From Cephalotus follicularis (Eukaryota > Streptophyta > Magnoliopsida > Oxalidales > Cephalotaceae): a DNA stretch of 64,000 bases. Below are positions 47,601-58,276 of the stretch, in pieces. The notes under the pieces are model-generated. The model was not told the DNA's origin, did no database searches, and worked only from the letters and a program-made list of their open reading frames with translations. A program made the translations under genes and the position numbers. Where the stretch lies: NCBI GenBank assembly GCA_001972305.1, contig BDDD01001949.1, forward strand, positions 9,638-73,637, read 5' to 3'. Every line of letters starts with the position of its first letter. Within the stretch, counting starts at the first letter, position 1.

Positions 47601-49277
47601 AAGAGCTTAAAATATTTGTTTTCCCAGAAGGAGCTCAATATGAGACAGAGGCGATGGGTGGAGTTTTTCAATGACTACAACTGCAATATTCAATACCACC
47701 CGGGAAAGGCGAATGTAGTGGCTGATGCGCTGAGTCGCAAGGCGATGATTGCTGGAGCAATGGTGTCATAGTGGAATCTATTGTAGGAATTTCAGAGATG
47801 GAATCTGTTCATGGTTTCCCGTGGAGTGATTGTGGCAAGTATGAGAGCACAACCGGAACTTTTGGAACGTATTTTGACTGCTCAGTATAGTGATGCTGAT
47901 TTGTGGAGTATTCGTGAGAACCTAGACACTGATTCTGAGTTCTCCATTCATACTGATGACATATTGAGGTTCCGAGGAAGGATTTGTGTTCCGAATGATG
48001 AAAGTATCAAGAATGAGCTACTGCAACAAGCTCATAAATCGAGATACAGTGTCCACCCAGGAAGTTCCAAGATGTGGCATGACCTGAAGAAGAACTACTG
48101 GTGGGGCGGTATGAAGAGAGAAATTGCTGAATATGTAGCCAGATGTTTGACATGTCAGAGAGTGAAGGCTGAAAATCAGAAACCTGCGGGACTGCTACAA
48201 TCGCTACCAGTGGTTGAATGGAAATGGGAGCACGTGACCATGGACTTTGTGTCAGGATTGCCGAGGTCACGGAATCAGCATGAAGCAGTGTGGGTTATTG
48301 TGGACTGACTTACTAAGTCTGCACACTTTCTTCCGATGAACATGGCGTATTCTATCGAGAAGCTTGCTCGATTGTATATTCGGGAGATAGTGAGATTGCA
48401 TGGGGTGCCGGTCAGTATTGTTTGCGACTGAGTTGCTAGATTTACTTCAAGGTTCTGGAAGAAGTTCCAAACAGCGATGGGAACGACCTTGAACTTTAGC
48501 ACGACATTCCACCCACAGACTGATGGACAGTTCGAGCGCACTATCCAGACTCTAAAGGATATGTTACGGGCTTGTATGATTGATTTTGCTAGGAGTTGGG
48601 AGGATCATCTAGCCTTGATTGAGTTCTCCTACAACTACAGTTTTCATACCAGCATTGGAATGGCTCCCTATGAAGCCTTGTATGGGAGAAAGTGCAGATT
48701 ACCTATTTGCAGGGACGAGGTAGGTGAGAGACAAGTGTTGGGACCGGACTTGGTGCAAGAGACCACTGATAAAGTGGAGATGATCAAGAAGAGACTGCTA
48801 GCTGCACAGAGTCAGCAGAAGAGTTACGCTGACAGCAAGAGAAGAAAGCTGGAATTTGAGAAGGGAGATCATGTTTTCCTGAAGATCTCGCCTTCAAAAG
48901 GGATATACTGTTTTGGCCTCAAAGGGAAGTTGGCTCTGAGGTACATTGGACCTTACGAGATACTGGATAGAGTGGGGGAGGTAGCATACCAGATTGCACT
49001 ACCGCCTAGCTTGTCGGACGTGCATAACGTATTTCATGTTTCCATGTTACGGAAATACGTACCCGACCCATCTCACATTTTGAGCTACGATCCTGGATTC
49101 ATTAGCCCTAGATTGACTTATGAAGAAAAGCCGACGAGGATTGTGGATCGCACGGAAAAGGTTCTGAGGAACAAGACCATCCCTATGGTCAAAGTGTTGT
49201 GGCATTTTCACGGAGCGAAGGAAGCTACGTGGGAGCGTGAAGAAGAAATGAGGGAGACATTTCCCCACCTATTCTGA
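44700..49277 (+). pseudogene. Chromovirus I gag-pol with in-frame stops
   Basis: A single uninterrupted phase from ATG 44700 (MDLRRGRRGRRRADE) to TGA after PHLF at 49275-49277, with no frameshift but eight internal stops: TGA at 44856, 46314, 46839, 48306 and 48429; TAG at 47547, 47769 and 47784. Domains in order: Gag (about 44970-45440), two intact CCHC knuckles (CMFCGRPNHDETDC, CLRCGSQDHMVSGC), a protease whose DTG is replaced by DPG (LIDPGATHSF), reverse transcriptase with FLDDILIYS near 46960, RNase H, integrase (HHCC finger, MDFVSG, HPQTDGQFE) and the chromodomain (VKVLWHFHGAKEATWEREEE). At six stops the aligned residue in element A is Arg or Gln. Non-functional. Confidence 0.94.
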
Positions 49278-49316
49278 AAGTGATGTAAGGGCTAAATTCG
49301 AGGACGAATTTTCTTT

Positions 49317-49329
49317 AAGGAGGGAGGAA
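49317..49329 (+). other. Polypurine tract of chromovirus I
   Basis: AAGGAGGGAGGAA immediately before TGTAATAACC. Confidence 0.9.
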
Positions 49330-49501
49330 TGTAATAACCGCAAATTCAATTCGTGTACATTGTAATATTGATTAATAAAATGTGCACTCATTTGAATTTA
49401 ATGTCCAATTGTTATCAAATTGTGTTTGGTAATTGCTTGGGATGAATGGATGTACAATTGGTGAAGTAACAAGCTAAGAAAATCTAAAACAGCCCTTGGC
49501 A

Positions 49502-49625
49502 GCCGACTACCACAGGGGGGAAGTCGACTGCCTAGTTTATGAAGGGACAGCCGATTGTCACAGGGGAACAGTCGACTGCCTGATGCGTGTTGTGGACAGT
49601 CGACTGGCCAATGCATCTAGTCAAC
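49502..49625. repeat. GTCGAC box array, I 3' LTR U3
   Basis: Cores at 49502, 49523, 49550, 49571, 49599 and 49620: gaps 21, 27, 21, 28 and 21 bp, i.e. pairs one 21-bp step apart. Confidence 0.92.
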
Positions 49626-50699
49626 TGGATCGGTACAGAACAGGTGTTTGTGCATGCCTGTTAAACTAAACCAAGAGGGAATGCATGGGGGGCAGGTGTC
49701 ACTCGAGACAGGGCTGCCAGAACATGCAATTAGAGTGCTTGCATGCCTTCTATTCCACCTGCAATTGCAGTCCTGCAACCTTCAAGAATCAAGAGAGAAA
49801 AGGTAAGAAAGAGATAGAAAGAAGGGAGAAAGAAGAATGCATGTGAGAGAGAGAAGGAAGGAGAGGAGCTGAGTTAATGAACTCTGGCGAATTCAAGGCT
49901 TATATCAACTGTTGAGTTGTGAGATAAGTGTTAGAAACACTGAATATTGAGGAGAGTTGCTGGAGATTATTGGGAGCTTGCATGTTGATGGATTAGAGCT
50001 CAGAGAAGGGAATTGAAGCTTTGGAGTTCTTGGTAAGTCCTTAGTTCAAACTCACTGTTAAAAAGATGATAATGTAACTAAGAGGAATGTTGAATACCTT
50101 CTGTCAAACATGTTTAAGGTTAACAACTTTAGAATTGATTTAGAAATGTTAAGGAAAGGGAGTAGGAATGTGAATATGGAACTTAGAGAATTCTAATGAT
50201 TCTAATTCGAAGTGTAATTGTTGGTTAATTGTATTATGCCTACTGATTTTCCCTAAATAGACATATATACCTTCTGTCAACATTATGATCAAAGAATCCA
50301 AAATTGAATGGTGTTTGACATAGAGTTCAAAAGGAAGTTGTTAAATGGAAGTTAAGACTTAGGGAACTTGATGATTAAGCTACTGTTGGAATTGTAATTG
50401 TTATAAATACTACTGAAACCTACTGGTACTGATGCATGTGTCTGTAAACATGCATGATATAGATTGAACCTACTGAAATTAAAAGGATTGAAAGATTGTT
50501 GGTAAAGAAGGCTTGGAACTCAAAGAGAAAGGTCAATTACAATTGATCTTGGGATAAGATTTTGAGGTAGGGGTAGTGATATGTTATGGAAGATATCTTG
50601 TGCATACTATGTAGGTTATTTTATGTATGATTGCATGTGTGAAATTGGACATGGAATTGCATACAAACTGCTACTGCCTGCACTTTCTAGGCAGAAGCA

Positions 50700-50808
50700 G
50701 TCGACTGTTCATAATTGCAATCGACTACTCAACCTATCCAGTCGACTGCCAAGGCAAAGCAGTCGACTACTCAACCAAAGCAGTCGACTATTCTTGAGGG
50801 CAGTCGAC
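50700..50808. repeat. GTCGAC box array, I 3' LTR downstream
   Basis: Cores at 50700, 50720, 50741, 50762, 50783 and 50803: gaps 20, 21, 21, 21 and 20 bp. Five of six are exact GTCGAC, one is ATCGAC. Confidence 0.95.
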
Positions 50809-51976
50809 TATTCTGGGTAGAAATTGCATAACATTGATTGAATTGCTACTGTTTTGTATTGTTATTGAATTGTATATGCTACCACCATATAGTATATACT
50901 GTTTGATGTTATTTAACATCGCTACTACTGATATTACAACGATCGAACGAACTATGTGCTCTATGCACAATTCATGGTTTAAACACCATTTTCATATGAA
51001 AACTATTAATTACAAGAAACTACTGATTTATCAACTACTGTTTTATCACCTACAGGTTTGTTTCCGAATCGGAACCACTGCTGTACTGATATCGTTTTCC
51101 TCATATGAGATGTACGATCACTGAAATGTTATATGTTTCTAAAGACATCCCTTTTGATATTGCATATTATTTATATATGTAGTGTCATTATTGAATTGCA
51201 CTGATTGAATTGATTGTCTATGCTTACTGTCGTAGTTAGTGATGGAGGATATCACTGACTACGGATATGATTATGGGTGCCAGGAGTCGGCCAGAGCATC
51301 ACCCAAACTATCTGCATTGCAGATCTTATTTGTTAAACTACCCACCAACGCCGGTGCTAAATGTTACCTACCTGTCATCTTCTTAGTGAAGGTGATAGTT
51401 AGGTGGTGCACAGTTGGTGCTAGGAGTTATCGACAGGTGTCACCCAACCACTGTATGAATTGGTTGTACCCTTGTGCGGTATTTTTGCATATGGATTGTT
51501 TATGGCCACTTGGCATGATTGCTGATATATTGGCTCATTTAAATGTTATTTTGATATAACTGTCCTACATGTTGCATTCGTATATTACTTAGCATGCATT
51601 ATCTTCCTACTTAGCCAAGTGAGGACAACGGTTATCCCCTACAATTTTAGATTGAGCGAAGACGTTGGAGTTGCTGCCGAAGCTTGGAGAGCTTATTTTG
51701 TCGCTTAAAGGTTGTTATTTTGTTGTGTTTTGTAATTGTAATGAACGGATCATACCTCGTTTTTGTTGTTTTTCCTTATGTTAAGGATAATTTTTGACTT
51801 GTACCCGCATGTAGTATGGGATGCGTGCGGACGGCTTGTATTTATATTCCGGCTTATTGACTGCTTCCGCATATTGTTTATATACTGTTGAATGAAATGC
51901 TGGAATGTATGTTTAGTACTAATATCACCATATATGCTTGTCTTGATGGTATGGAACCGAATAACGGGGTGTGACA

Positions 51977-52207
51977 GTAGCACTTCCCAAACTTCTTCAA
52001 CAAGCTTCCACACTTCCCAAGACACACACAAAAACTTCCCTTTCTTCCTTCAATCTTCATTTAAGACATGTCCAACTCCTTATTTAACACATGTCCAATG
52101 GGCCTTAAGCCACCAAGGCCCAAAACCGAACCCAAAGAAAGGAGAAAAGAAAAATTTTTCCTAAGGCCAAAACATTAATTTATTAAAAATTAATGCGGGT
52201 CGTTACA
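51977..52207 (-). mobile_element. Family N LTR start fragment
   Basis: The minus strand starts TGTAACGACCCGCATTAATT at 52207 and is cut at 51977 by I. The remainder is not found on the other side of I. Right flank CAATC (52208-52212). Confidence 0.65.
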
Positions 52208-52569
52208 CAATCCATCCATAACATCATAGCATATTATCCAAAGTACGCTATAAATTAAAACTTGAATACACAATTATGCATGCGGAAAAACCAAACATAA
52301 AGCTTGCATGGATAAACCCAGATAATGCATCACATTCCATATATGTGTGTAGCAATGCCACAAACCGGCAGGTCAATACAACTGAATCATAACTTATACA
52401 AATGGGTCTTACATATCAGTCTTATACAAGGTTGATAGCAACAATTATAAACCGCAACTGTAAATCCTGCTCTGCAAAACGTCCCTTCTCACTTCGAAGC
52501 ATCCTCTACACTCGACCCTAGATGTTGTGCCCATTTCGGGAATGGGTCAGCCAAACACAACTATGTAGG
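52208..52569 (-). mobile_element. Family D LTR (D2), first piece
   Basis: The reverse complement resembles 3671-3803 plus 32583-32941 (GACCCATTCCCGAAATGGG, then CCGGTTTGTGGCA, then CCGCATGCATA). It is split from 53626-55416 by copia solo LTR J. Confidence 0.72.
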
Positions 52570-52703
52570 TGTTGACTTTTAGTCTCAATCTTAAGTTTTA
52601 ATGATTACAAATTTGCATTTAACTTTGCTACTTTATGTGCAAGAAACCTCATGTGCAAGAAAAGATATAAGCAAAACAAAGGAGAACAAAAACAGTGCAA
52701 AGC

Positions 52704-52956
52704 GTCGACTCTTAGAGCAAAGCGTCTACTCTTTGAGGCACAAAGCGTCGACTCTTTGTGCAAAGCGTCTACCTTCTGGTACAGAGGAGAAATGGCAATT
52801 ACAAAATGGCCAAAGCATCGACTCTTTAGGTAAAGCGTCGACTCTTTAGGTCTGACAGTCGACTCCAACATGTTAACATCTGCGCTTTGAGCTGAAGATT
52901 CAAATTTGGAGCCCCAATGGTCACATGACCGTCGACGCTTTAAAGAGTCCGTCGAC
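52704..52956. repeat. GTCGAC/GTCTAC box array, copia J LTR
   Basis: Cores at 52704, 52724, 52747, 52767, 52817, 52837, 52858, 52931 and 52951, many in steps of 20-23 bp. The first four alternate GTCGAC, GTCTAC, GTCGAC, GTCTAC inside otherwise repeated AAAGCGTCKACTCTT. Confidence 0.93.
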
Positions 52957-53074
52957 GCTTTGGACGCTGGAAACAATGTCAGAACTTGTTTTTAAGAGCC
53001 ATTCTTTATGCAACAACTTCCAACACTTCTCCAACGGCTCTATTTCTTCACCAACGGCTATAATATGAAGAAAG

Positions 53075-53083
53075 CTATAAATA
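53075..53083 (+). promoter_or_regulatory. TATA box, copia J LTR
   Basis: CTATAAATA, about 120 bp downstream of the last GTCGAC box. Confidence 0.7.
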
Positions 53084-53625
53084 CAAGCCAAGAAACAAGA
53101 TTTAAGTGACTTGAACACAACATTTGATCAATTCAACATCCAAGCTAACCTTGCACACTTACAAAGAGAAAAGAACATCAAGCTCTTGCTAAACACTTTC
53201 ATATCCAAAGCTTGTATCTAGATTACACTTTCACATCCAACCTATTGAGAGGTTATTGTAAACACAACACACTTCACTTTTATCATTCTTTGTACTTGAG
53301 GGGAGTGAACCCTTGTTAGGTGTTTATTGATTTACACCCGGAAGTTAAATCAATTGTAAAGGTGGTTTGCTTTGATTTACACCCGTAAGCCTAGAATCAA
53401 AGGTTGCTAGGGGATTCTAGTGGAAACTCAAGGGACTCTTGAGGAAGTGGACGTAGGCACGGATTTGCCGAACCACTATAAATTCGTTTGCACTTTCTAT
53501 CCCTTAACTCTTTAATTGTTATTATTTGATTGTGCTTGTGTGAGTGTTTAGTTTCATAGTTTAACTTGTAATTTCCGCATACAAGTTTCTTAGTTAAAGG
53601 TTGCCATATATTCCTTTCAGTAGGT

Positions 53626-55416
53626 AATACTAGTATAGATACATACAGATATATGGATAGCATATTGAATGTATGAATGCCAATTGTGGACAACGTTAGT
53701 ACATCAACCGTCCTTAAGCGGTGGCATACTTAACAAGTCATAACCATAGAAATTACTATCCATACATCCTAAATATATAGACATCCCATGAATCAATCCA
53801 TAACCATCCATGGTTATAAACAATCAATAGGGTCTAGGAACTACTTTACCCTCCGGCCTGAAATAGTACAACCATCAACTACCACATTTTCGGGGTCGTA
53901 GTCGAGTAGGGTTGAGATGATACTAACCACATCATTTATACCATAATGCTAGCCATCAATGGTCCTAGCCCATACCATATCCATAATACTAGTCCTAAAT
54001 GGTCCAAGCCCATACCATATTTCCCTCTGTCCACCCACAATGTGGTGTCCCCTGTAAACCCACCCCTAAAGTGGTATCCCATCTCCTCAATATAATGTGG
54101 TCTAACACCCATAATCTTCACGACAGAAATGAAGATTATGAATGGGTTATCTCGTCAAGTCTCAAAAAATAACAAACCCTAACCCATGACCCTAGAACCA
54201 TTTAAATTATAGGGACCTAATCGTAAAGGATCGTGTAGGATCCATCCGTCAAAAACCATTTCCATAATGCTAGTTCTCAATGTTCCTAGCCCATAATGGT
54301 GTCCCCTAAGGTCCAACCATATGATACCACAACGCTAGTCCCTGAAGGTCCTAGCCCATGCCATTCCATTTTTATTAGTCCCTATCAAAGTTAATAAAAC
54401 TATTTTATTAAAACTTTATTGAAATTCATTTTAGAGGTCGATTCAAAGTTCAATTTTTTTAAAAAGGGTTTCTCATAGGTAACACGACCTTAGGGAGGCT
54501 TCATATAGAACCCATTTGAAGATAAAAGTGTTTGGTATTGAAAAAGGTTTGAAAACGGTGCATTTCGTATAAAAAATAGGGCGCTATGTGCCGACTATTT
54601 AGCCAGAGCATTGACTGTTAGCGCTACCAAGCGTCGATGGTTTGATGCCAAGCATCGACAGTTTATGCGCTTAAGTCAAAGTGTCGACAGTTCATGCACT
54701 AGGCAAAGCGTCGACAGTTTATGCTCAAGCGTCGATGGTTTGAGCGGTTGTCGATAGTCAACAACTAAGAACAACGTTGATGCTTTTGTTAAAGCGTCTA
54801 CGGTTTCGGACTTAGCAGTAAGTCACCATACGGTTGTTTAATAACCCAAAGTAGTTCATAATAACCCAATGGTCGATTATAGCCTGAAAACAACTTTAAA
54901 CCCTCAGATCTATACCTTTGAGCCCATGATCGAGAGAGAAAATGGGGATTGGGGAAAGTCCCAAATTCTCTAATCTCTCCCTGATCTCCATTTAAACCCG
55001 TTATTAACCATACCAATCACCCTAACTCATCCATCTAGCATAGATCTATCAATCCATAACCCTCTAATTCACTAAATTCAACTATATGCATGAATTCAAA
55101 GCATATATGTAGAACCTACCTCAAAACTCTTGAGATGTAGATCTGGAAGGATTTGATGTTGAATCCTTGATCTGATCCTTGCTTGAAGTTCTAAACTCCA
55201 CCACGAATCCAAGGACTCCTTCTTTGCTTGATTCTGACCACACACTTTCTCTCACCATCTCTCTAGAAATGGAAAAGAGAATAAAAACAAAAAAGAAAGA
55301 GAGTTACTCACCTATATATAGACTCTTTTGGGCAAAAACTCAGAAACTCGCTTGAGGTTCAATTGAACGCCCAGTACCCATAAACAACCATAAAACATAA
55401 AATACCATAATATTAT
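53626..55416 (-). mobile_element. Family D LTR (D2), second piece
   Basis: Continuation of D2 in minus orientation. It includes several imperfect copies of a CCATAATGCTAGTCC-plus-GGTCCTAGCCCAT unit (53935-54370), boxes at 54610-54755, a minus-strand CTATATATAGG TATA-like site near 55312-55322 and a GAG|GTAGGTTC block near 55130. No gene. Confidence 0.65.
54610..54800. repeat. GTCGAC box array, D2
   Basis: Cores at 54610, 54633, 54654, 54683, 54710, 54731 and 54750, then GTTGAT and GTCTAC forms to about 54795. Confidence 0.85.
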
Positions 55417-55606
55417 TATAACGCCCGGGATTTTCTTTATTGTAATATTTCAATTTGAAATGTAACCTTATCGAGGAATTAATGGGAATAATGAAATTCC
55501 CGACTTTGATGATATTTTCCAAACTCTAATGATGTTGATTTTTGAGTACGAATGCTAAAGAAATGTTAAAAGTGTAAGGTTAAGTCAAAACGGCACAGTT
55601 TTGAGG

Positions 55607-55718
55607 ATAAAGCGTCGACTCCTTGAGTGGAGCATCGACGCCTAAGTAATTAAAACGCATGCTTAATTTAAACACATAAGCGTCGACTCCTGCATGTAAA
55701 CGTCGACGCTTTGCATCG
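55607..55718. repeat. GTCGAC box array, G U3
   Basis: AAAGCGTCGACTCC, AGCATCGACGCC, AAGCGTCGACTCC and AACGTCGACGCTTT in U3. Confidence 0.82.
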
Positions 55719-56484
55719 TGGTTCTTGTATACATAAACAGCAGATAGACGTGGCGCACGGAGGCATATTCATGCCACTCTTCAAGCGCCCTCACATGCAT
55801 TTTATGACGTGTTGATCATGCATTGAGATTCCCTGACTTACCAGGACTTGAAAGGCACCGAAGAGAGAAAGAATCTGTGAGTGCATGGCCTGTGAGGAGG
55901 AAGAATGCAAGACCTGTTGCGTCAGGCTTGCATGAAGCAGAGAGACTTGAACTGGTGGGCATATGCAAATGAAACAAAGACCAAATCTGCATAAATGTTG
56001 ACCTTCTCGCCTTCCTCTCAGTTGTTACTAATAGAAGAAGACACCAGAGTCTGAGACAGAGATAGAGAGTGAAAGAGAGCAGAAAAATTTGAGAGAGGAA
56101 AGTTCAAAGTCCATTGTTGAGCAAGGGAGAACTTGGATCTTGGAAGACGACTGTGGAACGAACCAGGGAGCTTTCAGGCTGAACCTGGGGACTCAAAGTA
56201 ACTGACTGGATACTAAAAGAGGTGGACTTTCGGCTTCTAACTTGAGGCCAGATGTAGGGGAAGCCATAATTGTATTTTGTGTTCAATAATTGGTGTTTGT
56301 TCAGTGATGTTTATGCATGGATTTCATGGCCTGCAGAACTATTTTTGATCACTGAAATGATGCTATGTTATACTGGATGTGTATTATGATGTTGCATGTC
56401 AGTTTTCTGGGCTTTATACATGTTGGATTGCATGTTATTGTTGTGAAATTGTTATTGGTTCGTCATATCGCGAGGAAGAAGACG

Positions 56485-56694
56485 GCTGACGCTCAAAAAC
56501 GTCGACGCCTTGGGTAAGCGTCGATGCTTTATGCTGTGAACTACGCTTTATTTACTGAATGCATTTAAATGTCGACGCCTATGGGAGGAGACATCGATGC
56601 CTAAGCACTGGAAACGCTGACGCTAAAGGACTGAACGTTGACGCTTAAAGGACATAAGCATCGACGCCGAAGTAAAAAACGTCGACACTTTAGA
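56485..56694. repeat. GTCGAC box array, G downstream
   Basis: Boxes GCTGAC 56485, GTCGAC 56501, GTCGAT 56520 and further GTCGACGCC, ATCGATGCC, ATCGACGCC forms up to the F insertion point. Confidence 0.85.
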
Positions 56695-56892
56695 GTCCTT
56701 GTAATGACCCGAATTTCCAGTAAAGATATTAATTATGGAAATATGATTGCTTTTGTGTAGTTGGAAAATATTTCAAGGGACCCGTAGTATGACCCTACGC
56801 TCGGGGAGTGCGGGGGTTCAGGGGGCAGTGCCCCTAGAAGAAAATTTTATTGGTTATTTGTTTTGGATGAATGTCGAGCAAAAAGGTTAAGA

Positions 56893-57056
56893 GTTGACAA
56901 AACTGTCTAAAAGGAGTCGACGTTTTTATTGAAGGAGTCGACGCCTTGGGTAGCAGTCGACGTCTTAATTTTAAATGTCGACGCGTTGAAGTTATATGCG
57001 TCAGTTGACCTGGGCGAAGACTTAAAGGCGTCGACGTCTTTAAGGAAGAGGTCGAC
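56893..57056. repeat. GTCGAC box array, F
   Basis: Cores at 56893, 56916, 56938, 56956, 56977, 57004, 57030 and 57051; flanks of the AGACGTCGACGTCTT kind in the last boxes. Confidence 0.9.
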
Positions 57057-58097
57057 GTCTTCGCTACAGACAAAAGGTAAAATCTGACTTTTTGGCATTT
57101 TGTGAGTAAAATTCTTTAATTAGGGACACGTGGTAATCCAGGGGAGGATGCTATAAGGTTTTATCTGGGGATGTAACAAGTGTAAACACTTGGATTGGTT
57201 AAATTGTTGTCACATGGGCTGCCAAGATAGGTAATTAAGTGTGTGAGAGGGGAGAAGAAACTTACCCCATAAGCCATGGAAACTTATTTCATAAGCCATG
57301 GAAGAAACTTATTTCATAAGCCATAGTCGAGTTTCGTTAGTATTTTTGTAAAGAAAGTGTAAAGTTTTTGTAAAGAGAAGTAAACTCAATAATTGAGTTT
57401 ACTTAAGTATTTTAGTAAAGTATTTTGTAAATATTTTATCGAAACATGTTGTGAAAATTTTGACCAAATAGTATATCTTTGTAAGTAAAGTATTAGTATT
57501 TTGTAAAGAGTAGTGAAACTCATTAATTGAATTTTTGGAAATCTTTTGTCAAAACGTGTTGAAAAGATTTTATGTATAAAGCATATCTTTGTCAGTAATA
57601 GTATCTTTTGAATTTTGTATCTTCAATTTCATCTGTAGAGTTACTTAGATGTCTCTATTTTTAGTATTTTAAGGTAACTCTTTGCTTCGACGTTACTTAA
57701 AAATTTCAACGTCAAAGGAAAACTTTTGCACTGGACTCGTCATCTTCTTTTGTATCAAAAAGTAGTTCTTAAGCTATTTTAAAGCTCTACTTATTTTGTA
57801 TTGTCAATTTCATCTGTAGAACTCCAAAAGTTTTGTAATTTGGTAAGCTTTAAAGTAGTTCTTGAGTCGTTCTATACTTAATTTCATAGACGACGTATTA
57901 AAACTTAGTTTTGTCTCCTTTTGAAACTACTTTACCCATATCTTAGAGGAATGGAAACGGAACCTTAAGGAAAGAGAAAACTAGAGGTGCTTAAGGGGTG
58001 AAGTAAGAGTCGTCCTCATGAGAGAAAGAGTCGGGTTTTTTTACTTACTGAAGTTCGAAGAAACGGTAATTTATCTTCCTACCGAATACTCCATTCA

Positions 58098-58276
58098 AAG
58101 GTACCGAATACTTCATTCAAAGAAGGTACCGAATACTTCATTCAAAGAAGGTACCGAATACTTTATTCAAAGAAGGTACCGAATACTTCATTCAAAGAAG
58201 GTACCGAATACTTTATTCAAAGAAGGTACCGAATACTTCATTCAAAGAAGGNNNNNNNNNNNNNNNNNNNNNNNNN
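58098..58276. repeat. 25-bp tandem array with assembly gap
   Basis: Six or more near-identical copies of a unit GGTACCGAATACTTCATTCA plus AAGAA, running directly into a 25-base N run (58252-58276). The true copy number is unknown. Confidence 0.95.

Larger units (their letters stand above)
42769..51976 (+). mobile_element. Chromovirus I, 5'-truncated
   Basis: A Del/Tekay-type element in plus orientation: truncated 5' LTR 42769-44594, gag-pol 44700-49277, polypurine tract 49317-49329, full 3' LTR 49330-51976. The first 821 bp of the 5' LTR are missing, so no target duplication can be tested (right flank GTAGC). The LTRs are very similar outside the box array, suggesting a fairly recent insertion. 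Confidence 0.93.
49330..51976 (+). mobile_element. Chromovirus I 3' LTR
   Basis: 2647 bp, TGTAATAACC to GGGGTGTGACA. A U3 array lies at 49502-49625 and a second array at 50700-50808. Donor-like TTG|GTAAGTCC is at 50030-50040, and acceptor-like CTACAATTTTAG ends at 51650. No TATA box is obvious; GGCTTATATCAAC near 49895 is a candidate. Confidence 0.93.
52570..53620 (+). mobile_element. Copia solo LTR J
   Basis: A 1051-bp SIRE-like solo LTR, TGTTGACTTTTAG to ATTCCTTTCA, with the perfect duplication GTAGG (52565-52569, 53621-53625). TATA box at 53075-53083. The conserved segment GAAGTGGACGTAGGCACGG followed by GCCGAACCACTATAAA is at 53445-53486, a counterpart of the same motif in copia E. Confidence 0.95.
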
